The notes beneath the pieces are model-generated. The model was not told the DNA's origin. It saw only the letters and a list, made by a program, of their open reading frames with translations, and made no database searches. The position numbers and the translations under genes are program-made. 64,000 nt of DNA from Isoperla grammatica (taxonomy: Eukaryota; Arthropoda; Insecta; Plecoptera; Perlodidae): the NCBI GenBank assembly GCA_945910005.1, contig OX246739.1, positions 7,532,001 through 7,596,000 on the forward strand, read 5' to 3'. Shown piece after piece: positions 62,979-64,000 of the stretch; position 1 is the first letter of the stretch, and each line of letters opens with the position of its first letter.

Positions 62979-63260
62979 ATGGTGGTCGCGACCATCGGGC
63001 TGTTTTTCTTAGTTAAAACCTCGGCACTCTACTTTGTAAACCCACCCGCAACCAACATGCGGGTATCCCCAACGGGACGACAGAATAATCACCGTGAAAT
63101 GGACTATTACTGTGATGAAGCTTCACTCTACACCCCTCGTCCCGAAACGACGGAGAAAATTTATCTCATTTCTTTCAAACTAAACTTTTACCTGGTTCTC
63201 GGGGGACGCATCAGTTTGTGGGTTTTCTTCTTCGTCTGTCACTTTACATTTAGGTATTGA
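62979..63260 (+). CDS. Candidate secreted small protein, unidentified
   Basis: From the ATG at 62979 the frame reads MVVATIGLFFLVKTSA, a compact signal peptide, then LYFVNPPATNMRVSPTGRQ and a hydrophilic stretch containing MDYYCDEASLYTPRPET, for 93 codons. The preceding 600 bases are richer in CpG than most of the window, which could mark a promoter, and TATATA at 62872 lies about 30 bases before a GCAGC word. The last 30 residues look like read-through into non-coding sequence, so an exon may end earlier; GTATCC at 63062 is a possible weak donor. I do not recognise the product. Confidence 0.3.
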   Translation: MVVATIGLFFLVKTSALYFVNPPATNMRVSPTGRQNNHREMDYYCDEASLYTPRPETTEKIYLISFKLNFYLVLGGRISLWVFFFVCHFTFRY

Positions 63261-63960
63261 TTCAGGAAGATTGCACTTGGGAAATCTATGAGTTTTGTAG
63301 ACAAGTTTCTGTTACTGTTATCAAAATGATGGGTAACAAAATATATATAATAGTGCGAGTTGATAAGCGTAATCCAGTTCTGTGAGTAAGGAGATACAGA
63401 AATTGCAATACAAATCTGTGAGTTATGACGAATTGTTGATTCTACGTACCGGTGTACAAGTCTCGCAAGAGACAGAGTAGAGATTATCCCAGCATTTGTG
63501 TATTCAGCTTATGACTAAAGTAAGCCTCGGCAAAACCTTCAGGCAAGACTGTCGATGCCATTGATCGAATCGACGACCTTCCGAATTAGAGTCAATCTCG
63601 CGTTATCGTTGACGAGATAAATTATTCTGAATTTCTGATATGAAAGTTAAACACACTTATACCAAGAGAGTTGTTCATTGCTTTATATCATGATATGTAT
63701 TCACTAGAAGGAATGACATAAAAGAAATCTCCAGAACTTCGTGTGTTCTGCGTGATCGGAATCCAGACCTTTTGTTTCTACGGACGGTCCAACACTGAGA
63801 TCTAATCATGTCAGCTGATCACGGAAGAGCAGGACAACTGAACAGATGTGTGGATGTTGAGGGTAAAATGATACTTAAGTTTAAGCAGTATTGTCCCACA
63901 TTAGTGCAAAAATACTAATCAAGAGGATGAGTGGATGATTGTGCAGATAAACAAGATCAC
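63261..63960. other. No gene seen
   Basis: No ORF above 60 codons, promoter pair or element end recognised. Confidence 0.4.
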
Positions 63961-63964
63961 ATGA

Positions 63965-64000
63965 CATCCGTGCCCGTGGTAGGATTCGAACCTGGATCGT
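63965..64000 (-). mobile_element. SINE-like element cut by the window end
   Basis: On the minus strand a perfect B-box GGTTCGAATCC (63992-63982) is followed by TACCACGGGCACGGATGTCA. A B-box followed by a GGGCACGGATGT-type tail suggests a tRNA-derived SINE. The A-box would lie beyond the window. Confidence 0.45.

Overview
The window looks like gene-poor, intron-rich and repeat-rich nuclear DNA from an animal, most likely an arthropod and probably an insect with a fairly large genome. The clues are AT-rich non-coding sequence with scattered short exons, core promoters of the arthropod TATA plus CAGT-initiator type, several small inverted-repeat elements with intact target-site duplications, tRNA-derived SINE-like pieces, and long microsatellites. 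Nothing bacterial, viral or organellar is seen. There is no long ORF outside tandem repeats, so genes had to be found from splice sites, reading phase, signal peptides and cysteine patterns. All gene models are therefore predictions.

Three genes are supported. (1) On the minus strand an exon at 14392-14182 encodes a complete 12-cysteine IGFBP-type module of CCN family (CYR61/CTGF) type, with a consensus donor. Its own 3' splice site and 5' half have been amplified into a 5.4 kb array (14286-19725) holding 41 copies of the acceptor. (2) On the plus strand, 22.47-24.25 kb, a compact three-exon gene has a TATA box, an initiator, a signal-peptide exon, phase-compatible introns and a poly(A) signal. 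It encodes a 76-residue precursor with a C-x4-C-N-x-Gly-Lys-Lys core, which resembles an amidated cyclic neuropeptide of CNMamide-like layout. (3) On the minus strand a probable secreted protein has a TATA promoter and 5' UTR exon near 57.1 kb, a signal-peptide exon at 49410-49265 and a phase-matched exon at 47986-47786. The acceptor and start of its signal-peptide exon are also tandemly duplicated (92-bp unit).

By region: 1-3.4 kb, no gene seen; 3.45-4.25 kb, a 40-bp satellite; 4.3-14.1 kb, mostly featureless apart from promoter-like motifs and a candidate 65-nt intron at 10621; 14.2-19.7 kb, the CCN exon and its array; 22.5-24.3 kb, the peptide gene; 25-29 kb, SINE-like fragments, a 39-nt candidate microexon and a Harbinger-like MITE; 29.3-31.1 kb, a 159-bp satellite; 31-47 kb, sparse, with GA/CAGA microsatellites and weak signal-peptide ORFs; 47.8-57.2 kb, the second minus-strand gene with a MITE in an intron and a dispersed repeat family; 57.5-58.2 kb, a piggyBac-like non-autonomous element; 59.1-59.5 kb, a 35-bp satellite; 61.6-63.3 kb, a TA-flanked MITE and two weak signal-peptide ORFs; the end cuts a SINE-like element.

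The most unusual theme is duplication of 3' splice sites together with the exon starts beside them, seen once on a massive scale and once on a small scale in two unrelated minus-strand genes.
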